Assembly: GCA_944381635.1 (NCBI GenBank) | Contig: CALWLY010000003.1 | Coordinates: 62,001 to 126,000 of the forward strand | Direction: 5' to 3' | Origin: an uncultured Lachnospiraceae bacterium | Lineage (GTDB): Bacteria > Bacillota > Clostridia > Lachnospirales > Lachnospiraceae | Length of the DNA: 64,000 nucleotides | In this document: positions 18,484 through 26,615 of the stretch, one piece after another | Layout: every line of letters begins with the position of its first letter | How positions within the stretch are numbered: the first letter of the stretch is position 1 | Notes under the pieces: model-generated | Database searches by the model: none | What the model was told of the DNA's origin: nothing | The model's input: only the letters and a program-made list of their open reading frames with translations | Position numbers and translations under genes: made by a program

Positions 18484-18823
18484 TGATGCCAAGGGTCAAA
18501 TGGACATAAAATGCATGCTTGCATGTATTTTTATGTCTATGGGACCCGCAAAACATGAGCAAGCAGCCATTTTTCGAAGAAAAATGTGCGGATTGTGAAT
18601 GTTTTTAGGATTTCGAGAGTGCGAAGCACGCAGAAATCCGTGGCATCGAAAGAAAAGGAATGCCGAAACATGAGAAAGCAAATTTGATTGTTTTAGGATT
18701 TCGGGAGTGCGAAGCACGCAGAAATCCGTGGCATCCTAAGAAAAGGAATGCCGAAACATGAGAAAGCAAATTTGATTGTTTAGGGATTTCGGGAGTGCAA
18801 AGCACGTAGAAATCCGTGGCATC
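18484..18823 (+). repeat. Structured repeat family A, amplified copy
   Basis: The basic element runs 18484-18647, from TGATGCC to GGCATC, which pair as a closing stem. Hairpin 1 has GACATAAAA (18503-18511) pairing with TTTTATGTC (18529-18537) and a CTTG loop. Hairpin 2 has GGATTTC and GAAATCC around GTGC/GCAC. The hairpin-2 part is then repeated with an 88-bp period (starts at 18607, 18695 and about 18783), each time with AAACATGAGAAAG and an ATGCC...GGCAT closing pair. The element fills the gap between the GH76 and GH125 genes. Small open frames here are by-products of the repeat. Confidence 0.9.
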
Positions 18824-18856
18824 GAAAGCCCCTAAAAAAGGAAAATGGAGGAAACC

Positions 18857-20128
18857 ATGACAGAAGAAGCAATTTTACAGTTAGTTCGGGAAAAGATGAA
18901 ACATCGCCCCAAAATCGTGTCCATGTTTGAAAACTGCTATCAGGACACTCTGGAAAAAACAGTGAGAGTTCACGAGGAAGACGGAACCGCTTTCATGCTG
19001 ACCGGAGATATTCCGGCTATGTGGTTAAGGGACAGCACTAACCAGCTTCGCCCTTATCTTCTTGTGGCAAAAGAAAATGAGAGAGTGGCAAAATACATCG
19101 AAGGTGTGTTCAAAAAACAGTGTCTTTGTATTTTAAGCGATCCTTATGCCAACGCATTTAACGAAGAACCCAACGGTATGGGACATCAGAGCGATCTGAC
19201 ACGCATGGCTCCGGACATCTGGGAGCGCAAATATGAGATCGACTCTCTCTGCTATCCGGTACAGCTGGCTTACTTATATTGGAAAAACACAGACCGCACC
19301 GCACATTTTAACGGTCTGTTTCTGGAAGTGATGCAGGAAATCGTGAAGCTGTGGAGAGTAGAACAGCATCATATGGAAAAATCCGACTATACGTTTGAGA
19401 GAATGGACTGCGTGGAGACCGATACGCTTCCCTGTCAGGGAAAAGGAAATCCGGTTTCTTACACCGGCATGACCTGGTCAGGCTTCCGTCCCAGCGACGA
19501 CCGCTGCCTGTACGGCTATCTGGTTCCCTCCAATATGTTCGCAGCAGTTGTGCTTGGATATATGGGTGAAATTCTGGAAAAATTCTATGACGAAAAAGAG
19601 TTTGCAGCGGAAGTTGCAGCCCTCCGCGCAGAGATTCTGGAAGGCATCGAAAAATTCGGAACCATTCAGAACGAGGATGGCGAAGATGTTTATGTTTACG
19701 AGACAGACGGAAACGGCAATTACTGCATTATGGATGACGCTAATGTACCCAGTCTTCTGTCCATGCCTTATTTCTATTTCTGCAGCAAGGATGATGAGAA
19801 ATATTTAAGAACAAGAAAAATGATGCTCAGCAAGGCAAATCCTTACTATTATGAAGGAACTGCTGCCAAGGGAATCGGAAGCCCTCACACTCCTGTGGAT
19901 TATATCTGGCACATCGCTCTTTCCATCCAGGGTATGACATCCTGCGACGATGCGGAAAAAGAGCAGTTGTTAGATTATTTTGAGACCACAGATGCAGGTA
20001 CCAATCTGGTGCACGAAGGATTCCACAAAGATGATCCGAACAAGTATACAAGAGAATGGTTCTCCTGGTCCAACGCTATGTTCGTGGAATTTGTGCTTTC
20101 CGTTTGCGGGCTTACCATCAAGGCATAA
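18857..20128 (+). CDS. GH125 exo-alpha-1,6-mannosidase
   Basis: An in-frame ATG at 18845 overlaps the ggagg ribosome site, so the real start is 18857 (423 aa). The family signature regions are clear: AFMLTGDIPAMWLRDSTNQL near the N-terminus, TYTGMTWSGFRPSDD-like central region and CIMDDANVPSLLSMPY with catalytic acids, then SPHTPVDYIWHIAL. GH125 enzymes remove terminal alpha-1,6-mannose with inversion. No signal peptide, so it acts in the cytoplasm with the GH76 enzyme to reduce alpha-1,6-mannosides to mannose. Confidence 0.95.
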   Translation: MTEEAILQLVREKMKHRPKIVSMFENCYQDTLEKTVRVHEEDGTAFMLTGDIPAMWLRDSTNQLRPYLLVAKENERVAKYIEGVFKKQCLCILSDPYANAFNEEPNGMGHQSDLTRMAPDIWERKYEIDSLCYPVQLAYLYWKNTDRTAHFNGLFLEVMQEIVKLWRVEQHHMEKSDYTFERMDCVETDTLPCQGKGNPVSYTGMTWSGFRPSDDRCLYGYLVPSNMFAAVVLGYMGEILEKFYDEKEFAAEVAALRAEILEGIEKFGTIQNEDGEDVYVYETDGNGNYCIMDDANVPSLLSMPYFYFCSKDDEKYLRTRKMMLSKANPYYYEGTAAKGIGSPHTPVDYIWHIALSIQGMTSCDDAEKEQLLDYFETTDAGTNLVHEGFHKDDPNKYTREWFSWSNAMFVEFVLSVCGLTIKA

Positions 20129-20208
20129 TCAGAAAAATTGTTTCTGTCCAGGGAAAAAGCATCGGCGATGCGAAAGGACAGTACGGATATTGATAGAAGA
20201 AAATGTGC

Positions 20209-20256
20209 GGCGCGCTCTCTGGTGTAAAAACACGGGGAGCGCGTCGTGCATTTTTG
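20209..20256 (+). terminator. Rho-independent terminator after GH125
   Basis: CGCGCTC (20211-20217) pairs with GAGCGCG (20237-20243), extended by G-U pairs, and is followed after a short gap by TTTTTG. Confidence 0.75.
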
Positions 20257-20371
20257 TTATGATTGTGTTAGAATAAGAATAGAATAAACGTCTGGCGCAC
20301 AGCAGGCGGCAGGCAGGGTGAGAGATAGTATTTTTTCATGGGAAATAAGGGAAAAAAGGGAGGCGGGTTTT

Positions 20372-20989
20372 ATGAAGGAACAGATTGTTGTGACGATCGG
20401 AAGAAGTTTTGGAAGCAACGGTAAGTTTATCGGGGAGAAGCTTGCAAAGGATCTGGGGCTTGAATTTTATGACAGAAATCTGATCGACCTGATGTCGGAA
20501 AAAACAGGGGTGGCTCGCAGAAAGCTGGCGGACGGAGATGAAAAGCTGTTAAACTGGATGGCAGATCTGGGGCTTGGACGGAGCGGCGACAATCCCAACG
20601 AGCAGCTCTATCAGGCTCAGTCGGAAATTATCCGAAGCCTGGTAAAACAGAGAAAGTCCTGTGTGTTTGTAGGCAGAATGGCCGATTATGTGCTTCGCAA
20701 CCGTCCGGATGTTTTGAAGGTATTCATCTATGCGCCTATGGAAGAGCGGATTGAAACGGTCATGAACCGCTATAATTTCAAGCGCGAGGAGGCCATAAAG
20801 GTAATTCGCAGAGTCGATAAGGACAGACGCCGTTATTACGAATATTTTACGGATAATACCTGGGATCAGAAAGAAGGAAAAACTCTTATGATCGACAGCA
20901 GTATTTTCGGTATTGACGGCAGCGTGGAAATTATTAAAAAAGCTCTTGAGGTACGTCAGTATAAGGCGGAATATAACGACATAGAGTGA
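20372..20989 (+). CDS. Cytidylate-kinase-like protein
   Basis: The start at 20372 follows gggagg and gives 205 aa; the upstream in-frame ATG lacks a ribosome site. The N-terminus has a nucleotide-binding P-loop variant (TIGRSFGSNGKFIGEKLAKD) as in the cytidylate kinase-like family (PF13189). A lid-type Arg-rich region (RRVDKDRRRYYEYFTDNTW) follows. These are short relatives of Cmk whose substrate is not established; some are found fused or next to transporters. It is followed by a minimal family A repeat whose first bases are its stop codon. Confidence 0.85.
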   Translation: MKEQIVVTIGRSFGSNGKFIGEKLAKDLGLEFYDRNLIDLMSEKTGVARRKLADGDEKLLNWMADLGLGRSGDNPNEQLYQAQSEIIRSLVKQRKSCVFVGRMADYVLRNRPDVLKVFIYAPMEERIETVMNRYNFKREEAIKVIRRVDKDRRRYYEYFTDNTWDQKEGKTLMIDSSIFGIDGSVEIIKKALEVRQYKAEYNDIE

Positions 20990-21035
20990 TGCCAGGATTG
21001 TGGGAGCGCGCAGCAGGTCACAATCCGAGGGCATC
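20987..21035 (+). repeat. Structured repeat family A, minimal copy
   Basis: TGATGCC and GGCATC close a 49-base unit that holds a single hairpin with GGATTGTG and CACAATCC. The first three bases are the stop codon of the kinase-like gene. It lacks hairpin 1 of the full element. No T-run follows. Confidence 0.75.
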
Positions 21036-21135
21036 CTAGAGCAAAATAGTTTAGCCCGGGTGTCGGGAATTTTCAGCTTCCGGATGCCTGCAGGGGACGG
21101 GGAATGAATTGGAAAACCTCTGGAAGGAGAAAAGC

Positions 21136-21579
21136 GTGGAAAAATCAGAAATCAGAGAAACTCTTTTTCAGATAGAACATAGCAGAAAGAAACTGCTCAG
21201 ACCGTATTTTCTGGAGATCGGTCTGACACTGGGGCAGGGACAGCCGAGAATCCTCCGGAATCTTTTAAAAAAAGGTCCCATGACCCAGAGAGAGCTGGCG
21301 GACATATGCTTTCTGGACGTGACTACCATGTCGAGAACACTGGACAGGCTGGAGGAGGCAGGGCTTTTAGAGAGGCACAAAAATCCGGACTGTCGGCGTT
21401 CCTTTTTAGTAGCGCTCACAGAGGAAGGCAGAAAGAAAGCCGGGCAGGTGATGGAAGGCTTTGCACATCTGGACGAAACGCTTGTGGAGGGGTTTTCAGA
21501 GGAAGAACTGGAGACTTTGCTGGAAAGTCTGAAAAGGCTGCAGGCAAATCTGGAAAACAGTGAAGAATTCCGAGGATAG
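21136..21579 (+). CDS. MarR family transcriptional regulator
   Basis: A GTG start at 21136 is 6 bases after AAGGAG; the longer TTG start at 21109 is less likely. The product is 147 aa, typical of MarR. The winged-helix core is visible in PRILRNLLKKGPMTQRELAD and TTMSRTLDRLEEAGLLERHK, followed by the wing (RRSFLVALTEEGRKKA) and a C-terminal dimerisation helix. The MFS gene 307 bases downstream is a plausible target, but a terminator lies between them. Confidence 0.9.
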   Translation: MEKSEIRETLFQIEHSRKKLLRPYFLEIGLTLGQGQPRILRNLLKKGPMTQRELADICFLDVTTMSRTLDRLEEAGLLERHKNPDCRRSFLVALTEEGRKKAGQVMEGFAHLDETLVEGFSEEELETLLESLKRLQANLENSEEFRG

Positions 21580-21593
21580 ATTACAGAAAAATA

Positions 21594-21630
21594 CAGGGGA
21601 ATGGCAGGATTGTCTGTTCCCCTGTTTTTT
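21594..21630 (+). terminator. Rho-independent terminator after marR-type gene
   Basis: CAGGGGAA (21594-21601) pairs with TTCCCCTG (21617-21624), followed directly by TTTTTT. Confidence 0.88.
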
Positions 21631-21661
21631 ATTTGACAGGAAATTCTATTTCCTGTCAAAT
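21631..21661. repeat. Family C palindrome attached to a terminator
   Basis: ATTTGACAGGAAAT pairs perfectly with ATTTCCTGTCAAAT over a 3-base loop. It begins at the last T of the terminator T-run and is followed by AAAAAG. A related palindrome with the same GACAGGAAA core occupies the same place after a terminator at 30131-30161. Confidence 0.75.
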
Positions 21662-21669
21662 AAAAAGCC

Positions 21670-21765
21670 CTCCGGGCGGGATGCGCACGCCGCAATAAGG
21701 TATGTTGCTGCTTTGCAGCATTGCGGCGGCGCACAAAGTGTTCAAACCCTTTAAAATTGAGGAGA
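21670..21765 (+). repeat. Family D repeat copy
   Basis: GCGCACGCCGCAAT and ATTGCGGCGGCGC form an imperfect stem around a smaller GCTGC/GCAGC hairpin. The right half (GCATTGCGGCGG, then AAAGTG and a TTTAAAATT segment) recurs at about 35829-35876, so this is a dispersed element with at least two copies here. Confidence 0.5.
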
Positions 21766-21886
21766 AAGGGAGTTAAAGTGAGTTTGCCCACTTTGTTCTT
21801 TTGTGATAAGATAGCGGAAGTGTGTAATGGAAAAAATTGCATCACGGAAATTACAGAAAAAATTACATTGCAGAAGGAGAACGACA

Positions 21887-23083
21887 ATGAAACTTGGAAA
21901 AATCCGGGAGGATTACAATCATTCCATTTATGCTTCCTATCTTGGGTATGTGACCCAGGCGGTGGTCAACAATTTCGCGCCGCTTCTATTTTTGACCTTC
22001 CAGAGCACTTACAACATTTCCCTGGATAAAATTGCTCTGCTCATCACGGCTAATTTCGGCGTTCAGCTGATTGTGGATCTTCTGGCAGCCAAATATGTGG
22101 ACCGGATCGGTTATCGCCCATGTGTTGTGGCGGCGCATATTTTCGCGGCAGCAGGACTGGCAGGGCTTGCCTTTTTGCCGGAAATGTTTTCCAATCCCTT
22201 TTTGGGAATCGTTCTGGCTGCCGCGCTGTATGCAGTGGGCGGCGGACTGATCGAGGTGCTGATAAGTCCCATTGTGGAAGCTTGCCCTACTACGGCCAAA
22301 GAGGCGGCCATGAGTCTGCTGCATTCCTTTTACTGCTGGGGACAGGTCTTCGTAGTGTTATGTTCCACCCTGTTCTTTTCTCTTGCAGGCATTGAAAACT
22401 GGAAACTGCTGGCATGTATTTGGGCGATTCTTCCCCTTGTCAACGCCGTTTACTTTTCTCAGGTGCCCATCGCCATGGTGGTGGAAGCAGGGGAAAGCCA
22501 TTCGGTTCGGGAACTTTTCAAAAACGGAATGTTCTGGATTCTGGCGCTTTTGATGGTATGCGCAGGGGCGTCTGAACAGGGAATGAGCCAGTGGGCTTCC
22601 GCTTTTGCAGAGTCAGGACTGAAAGTGTCAAAGACGGTGGGAGACCTGGCAGGTCCGTGTGCATTTGCTGTATTTATGGGAACGTCCAGAGCTATGTACG
22701 CAAAATTCAGCGAGAAAATTTCTCTGAAAAAATTTATGGGAATCAGCGGCTGTCTGTGTGTTGTAAGCTACCTTCTGGCATCCCTTTCCGGAAATCCCGT
22801 TCTGGGCCTTTTGGGCTGTGCCCTTTGTGGACTTTCCGTGGGAATCATGTGGCCGGGAACATTCAGTATCGCTGCCAAACAGATTCCCAAAGGCGGAACG
22901 GCAATGTTTGCCCTTTTGGCTTTGTGCGGAGATTTGGGCTGCTTTACCGGTCCCGGCGTGGTGGGATTTGTTTCGGAAGCCTTCGGCGCCAACTTAAAGA
23001 AAGGCCTTCTTGCAGCGATCATCTTTCCGATTCTTCTTCTTGTGGGACTTGCTGCCAGTCAGAGAAAAGGCCCGTCAAAATAA
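21887..23083 (+). CDS. MFS transporter, sugar-permease-like
   Basis: The start at 21887 follows agaaggaga and gives 398 aa with about twelve membrane helices. The pattern of two six-helix halves with a central cytoplasmic loop (MVVEAGESHSVRELFKNGMF) and motif A-like AAKYVDRIGYRPCVV identifies the major facilitator superfamily. The overall look resembles the FHS fucose/hexose permease group. Substrate is not evident; the divergent environment offers no sugar kinase. Confidence 0.85.
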   Translation: MKLGKIREDYNHSIYASYLGYVTQAVVNNFAPLLFLTFQSTYNISLDKIALLITANFGVQLIVDLLAAKYVDRIGYRPCVVAAHIFAAAGLAGLAFLPEMFSNPFLGIVLAAALYAVGGGLIEVLISPIVEACPTTAKEAAMSLLHSFYCWGQVFVVLCSTLFFSLAGIENWKLLACIWAILPLVNAVYFSQVPIAMVVEAGESHSVRELFKNGMFWILALLMVCAGASEQGMSQWASAFAESGLKVSKTVGDLAGPCAFAVFMGTSRAMYAKFSEKISLKKFMGISGCLCVVSYLLASLSGNPVLGLLGCALCGLSVGIMWPGTFSIAAKQIPKGGTAMFALLALCGDLGCFTGPGVVGFVSEAFGANLKKGLLAAIIFPILLLVGLAASQRKGPSK

Positions 23084-23177
23084 GTTAAGTTTCTATAAAA
23101 CCGTGTAAAACAGTTGCAAGAAAAAGGGGCTGGGGTATACAATAAAGAAAACAGACAGGCAAAGGGAGGAGAGAAAC

Positions 23178-24110
23178 ATGTTTTTTTTAATTGATAACGG
23201 TGAATTAAAAAAAGCGCCCAGAGAAGCAGTGGCAGAAGGCAAACCCATGGTAGCTTATCTGACGCTTCGTCAGCTGAAACGCTATCAGAATGTTCTGGCA
23301 CTTCCCGAAACCACCGTCAAAGAGTGTCTGTCCGAGCAGAACCGGTTCCGAAACAGCATCGACGTTTATAACGATTTCAGTTTTGGAATCATAAATATTC
23401 TGAATCTGGAACAGGTGCATGAAGAACGGGATCAGGCAGCTTTTATCATCCGGAAGAATCAGTTTATTATGATTGAGCTTCATGACTGGGATGAAAGCCT
23501 GAAAAGAATGTTTGTAAGAACGATAGAACGCTTTGAGCGAAATGCCACCCTGGAAAAAATTATTTACGGAGTGCTTGACAACCTGGTGGCAGGGGGAGCC
23601 GGCGTTTTGGAAGAAGTGGAAAACGAACTGCTGCGTATGGAGGAGGAGCTTGTGGAAGGAAACCTGGAGCAGCAGATGAACAAGGAAATCTTCGCATTGA
23701 AAAACAGGCTTACCCTTCAGAAAAACTACTATGAGCAGCTGATTGATATCGGAGAGGAACTTCAGGAAGATACCAACGAAGTTTTTGAGGAAGAGGAGCT
23801 TCGCTACTTTAAAATTTTCACAGACAGAGTGGGAAGACTTTCTTCCAATACCCAGACCATGTCGGAAAATCTGATTCATCTTCGGGAAGCTTTAAACGCT
23901 GCTCAGGATTATGACCTGAACAGAATCATGAAAGTGTTTACCGTAGTCACAACCGTATTTGCGCCGCTGACATTGCTTGTAGGCTGGTACGGCATGAATT
24001 TTCCTATGCCGGAATTCGGCTGGAAATACAGCTATGTGTGTGTCATCATCTTAAGCATTATTATAGTCATAGGATGTCTTATCTTTTTCAAAAAGAAAAA
24101 ATTCATTTAA
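23178..24110 (+). CDS. corA: CorA-type magnesium/cobalt transporter
   Basis: Encodes 310 aa. The large N-terminal cytoplasmic domain ends in a long helix (residues about 180-245). The two C-terminal membrane helices carry the family signature YGMNFPMPE, the GMN selectivity motif, and a positively charged C-terminus (FFKKKKFI). CorA pentamers import Mg2+ according to membrane potential. The gene is preceded by a gggaggaga site and is transcribed alone. Confidence 0.93.
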   Translation: MFFLIDNGELKKAPREAVAEGKPMVAYLTLRQLKRYQNVLALPETTVKECLSEQNRFRNSIDVYNDFSFGIINILNLEQVHEERDQAAFIIRKNQFIMIELHDWDESLKRMFVRTIERFERNATLEKIIYGVLDNLVAGGAGVLEEVENELLRMEEELVEGNLEQQMNKEIFALKNRLTLQKNYYEQLIDIGEELQEDTNEVFEEEELRYFKIFTDRVGRLSSNTQTMSENLIHLREALNAAQDYDLNRIMKVFTVVTTVFAPLTLLVGWYGMNFPMPEFGWKYSYVCVIILSIIIVIGCLIFFKKKKFI

Positions 24111-24281
24111 ATACACATGTCTATGTAGTGTTGTCTGGAAAGATAAATGAGCAAAGCACAGAGGAAAATCGCTGCGTGTCTTCTTTCATACACCATATTT
24201 TTGACAGCTGCTGTTTTTGGCAGGAATATGGTATGTAAAAGAAAACGCCAATACAGATTTTTGCTGTGCAGCAGGTTTTAG

Positions 24282-24311
24282 GCCGTCTTTGCGGCAGAAA
24301 TGAGAGGAAAC
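24282..24311 (+). promoter_or_regulatory. Hairpin plus ribosome-site leader
   Basis: GCCGT and GCGGC (a G-U pair included) form a small hairpin with loop CTTT, followed directly by AGAAATGAGAGGAAAC and the start codon. The same arrangement precedes galE, trkA, the SPFH gene and pfkA. Confidence 0.55.
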
Positions 24312-25085
24312 ATGAGAGTAACCTGGTATGGAACTGCAACCGTTTTGGTGGAAGCAGAGGGAGAAAGAATTTTATTTGACCCGTTTGTGCAGCTTAAAGG
24401 GGGAGAACATCCGAATACCATAGACGACTTTCTGGGAGAAGAAAATATCTTTGTCACGCAGGGAAACTTTGACCACCTTCTTTTTGTTCCGGAATTTCTG
24501 GAAGAGGGAAAGGCCACGGTCTACTGTACGAAAACTCCTGCCGAGACACTGGGAAAGTATGTGGAAGATACCAGCAATGTAGTACAGATTTATCCGGGAA
24601 GTCATATAAGAATCGGAAAAGTCAAAATCAATGTCATCAAGGGAAGCTGCAGAAAACACGATAAGACCAAGATTTTCCGCCTGCCGTTTGACAAGCGGTT
24701 CTTTGGCAACCTGCGCAACGTATGGTTTCTGGCGCAGGCCTACAAGGAATTTACCGAAAACGGGGAAGCGGTGGTCTATCAGCTGGAAGCCGAAGGCAAA
24801 AAAGTGCTTGTCCTCGGCAGTATGAAACTGGATGAGAATATCACCTACCCTCAGGGAGCAGACCTTCTGATCCTTCCTTTTGAGGGACGGGAAAGCCAGG
24901 TCAAACAGGCTATCGATATCGTATCCAGACTTCGTCCCAAGAGAGTTTTTCTTGATCACTTTGACGATGCCTACCCGCCGGTATCCAACCGCGTGGATAC
25001 AAAACCCTTAAAGCGCATGATGGATGCTGCTTTCCCGGCAATCCGGGTAGTAAAACCCTCTGTGGGAAAACCTGTGGAATTTTAA
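24312..25085 (+). CDS. Metallo-beta-lactamase-fold protein with degenerate metal site
   Basis: An in-frame ATG at 24300 overlaps the gagagga ribosome site, so the start is 24312 (257 aa). The order of strands (RVTWYGTATVLVEAEGERIL, DPF, then the metal motif region) places it in the UlaG-like metallo-beta-lactamase fold. The motif that should read T-H-x-H-x-D-H is TQGNFDHL here: both leading His residues are replaced by Gln and Asn. The later FLDHFDDAYPPVS segment is kept. Loss of these ligands suggests a non-hydrolytic or altered-metal role. The gene has the hairpin leader described elsewhere. Confidence 0.8.
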   Translation: MRVTWYGTATVLVEAEGERILFDPFVQLKGGEHPNTIDDFLGEENIFVTQGNFDHLLFVPEFLEEGKATVYCTKTPAETLGKYVEDTSNVVQIYPGSHIRIGKVKINVIKGSCRKHDKTKIFRLPFDKRFFGNLRNVWFLAQAYKEFTENGEAVVYQLEAEGKKVLVLGSMKLDENITYPQGADLLILPFEGRESQVKQAIDIVSRLRPKRVFLDHFDDAYPPVSNRVDTKPLKRMMDAAFPAIRVVKPSVGKPVEF

Positions 25086-25114
25086 ATTACAACTTACTTT
25101 TTATAAAAATGATA

Positions 25115-25160
25115 AAAGCCATGCATTTCACATTTGCCTGATCTGCATGGCTTTCTGATT
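25115..25160 (+). terminator. Terminator after the metallo-beta-lactamase-fold gene
   Basis: AAAGCCATGCA pairs with TGCATGGCTTT (25144-25154). The T-run is short (ctttctg). A second hairpin, CCGGAAAA/TTTTCCGG at 25163-25183, follows at once, as in the family C arrangement. Confidence 0.65.
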
Positions 25161-25225
25161 ATCCGGAAAATTTCATTTTCCGGTGAAAAAACACGATAAA
25201 ACCCCGTTCGCCTTCCGAAGATACA

Positions 25226-25388
25226 TAACAGTTCAGCCCGCGCCATTCGGAAAACCGCACGGACGTGCTTACTGCGGCTGCGCCGCTGTTTTCCTCATCG
25301 ACCGGCGCTCAGCTCATCCGCATATCGGCGGCAGAATTTTTATGCGAGCACAAATCCTGCCGCCGATACGCAGATGGCTGAACTGTTA
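25226..25388 (+). repeat. Structured repeat family B, copy 1
   Basis: A 163-bp element with a 13-bp perfect terminal inverted repeat (TAACAGTTCAGCC and GGCTGAACTGTTA). Inside are two hairpins: one with GGAAAAC/GTTTTCC and CCGCA/TGCGG, and a 12-bp one with TATCGGCGGCAG (25323-25334) and CTGCCGCCGATA (25357-25368). Copy 2 lies at 32008-32169 and keeps the ends and hairpin 1, while the stem of hairpin 2 is different in sequence but still pairs. Confidence 0.85.
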
Positions 25389-25419
25389 CGAAAATACCAA
25401 TAGAAGATACTTTTGTTAT

Positions 25420-25486
25420 TTGCGGTATTTTGTGCAGTATGCTATAATGAAGACTAGTTACAAAACAGAATGTTTTGTAACTAGTC
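25420..25486 (+). promoter_or_regulatory. Promoter followed by a 15-bp hairpin
   Basis: TATAAT at 25443-25448 with TTGCGG 17 bases upstream. Four bases on, a perfect 15-bp stem starts (25452-25466 pairs with 25472-25486, GACTAGTTACAAAAC, 5-base loop). A transcript starting here would carry the hairpin at its 5' end. The nucleotidyltransferase gene starts about 170 bases later. The rest of the 569-base gap shows a weaker CCCAAAC/GTTTGGG hairpin and no gene. Confidence 0.5.
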
Positions 25487-25654
25487 GCTACCCAAACGGA
25501 GCGGAGCGTAGTTTGGGGGACCCTGAAAACAAAACACAGGCACCCCGCAGTGGTACGCAATTAAAAACACGGAAGCAGTTAACATTTTGACAGGTCTTTG
25601 CAACAAAAGGCTGTTGCCCTTAAGAAGGGCTTCCGGGTACAATAGGAGGGAACT

Positions 25655-26572
25655 ATGGATAAACCGGTATTAGTAATTCTCGCAGCAGGAATGGGAAGCC
25701 GTTACGGCGGATTAAAGCAGATTGACCCTGTAGATGACAAGGGCCATAAGATCATTGACTTTTCAATTTATGATGCAGTCAGAGCAGGTTTTCAGAAAGT
25801 TGTTTTCATCATCAAAAAGGAAAATGAAAAGGACTTCAGAGAATGTGTGGGAGATGCGGTAAGCAAACATATTGAAGTAGAATATGTATTCCAGGAGTTA
25901 AACAAAGTTCCGGAAGGTTTCGTGATTCCGGAAGGCAGAGTAAAACCCTGGGGAACTGCACACGCAATCCTGTGCTGCAAGGACGTTGTGAAAGAACCCT
26001 TTGCAGTAATCAATGCCGATGACTATTACGGAAGAAGCGCATTTAAGACATTATACGATTTCCTGACCACTCATCAGGATGATGAAAAATACCGTTATGC
26101 AATGGTAGGCTATCAGCTTGGCAACACGCTGACAGAAAACGGTTCCGTGGCAAGAGGATGCTGCGAGACCGACGCAGATGGTTATCTGACCAAAATTGTG
26201 GAGAGAACCAAGATCGCTAAGACGGCAGACGGTGCTGCTTATACCGATGATGACGGAGCAACCTGGACACCGATTTCACTGGACACCCCGGTTTCTATGA
26301 ATATGTGGGGATTTACTCCCAGCATTTTAAAAGAGCTGGAGAGCGCAGTGGACAATTTCTTTAAGGAGGAGGTTGCATCCAATCCGCTTAAATCGGAATG
26401 CTTCCTTCCCATGGAAGTAGACAAACTGCTGAAAGCGGATAAGGCTACTGTAAAAGTCTTATCTTCTGCAGATAAATGGTTCGGCGTTACTTATAAGGAA
26501 GACAAACCGTTTGTAATGGAATCCATTGCCAAACTGAAAGCAGAAGGGGTTTATCCGGACGTTTTATGGTAA
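25655..26572 (+). CDS. Sugar-phosphate nucleotidyltransferase
   Basis: Encodes 305 aa after an ataggaggg site. The nucleotide-binding signature of the NTP-transferase fold is plain at the start: [14 protein letters not shown]-type ([14 protein letters not shown]) with GGLKQ positioning the sugar phosphate. [13 protein letters not shown] and [11 protein letters not shown] are the metal- and nucleotide-contact segments. It probably makes an NDP-sugar from a sugar-1-phosphate. Close position to galE, 73 bases downstream, points to UDP-sugar supply for glycans, although the exact sugar cannot be read from sequence. Confidence 0.85.
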   Translation: MDKPVLVILAAGMGSRYGGLKQIDPVDDKGHKIIDFSIYDAVRAGFQKVVFIIKKENEKDFRECVGDAVSKHIEVEYVFQELNKVPEGFVIPEGRVKPWGTAHAILCCKDVVKEPFAVINADDYYGRSAFKTLYDFLTTHQDDEKYRYAMVGYQLGNTLTENGSVARGCCETDADGYLTKIVERTKIAKTADGAAYTDDDGATWTPISLDTPVSMNMWGFTPSILKELESAVDNFFKEEVASNPLKSECFLPMEVDKLLKADKATVKVLSSADKWFGVTYKEDKPFVMESIAKLKAEGVYPDVLW

Positions 26573-26615
26573 AAGGCAAAGTGTCTGTACTGCAGGCACC
26601 AGAACAGCTTGGAGA

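Noticed and set aside
18496-18805. Minus-strand open frames with similar proteins
   Set aside because: They are read through the tandem repeat element; the similarity is due to the DNA repeat.
18484-18823. CRISPR array
   Set aside because: Repeats are 88 bp apart with near-identical sequence throughout; there are no unique spacers and no cas genes.
24111-24281. tRNA or small RNA gene in the corA downstream gap
   Set aside because: No cloverleaf or terminator could be made out.
25183-25590. 135-codon open frame
   Set aside because: It runs through the family B element and the promoter hairpin, with no ribosome site.
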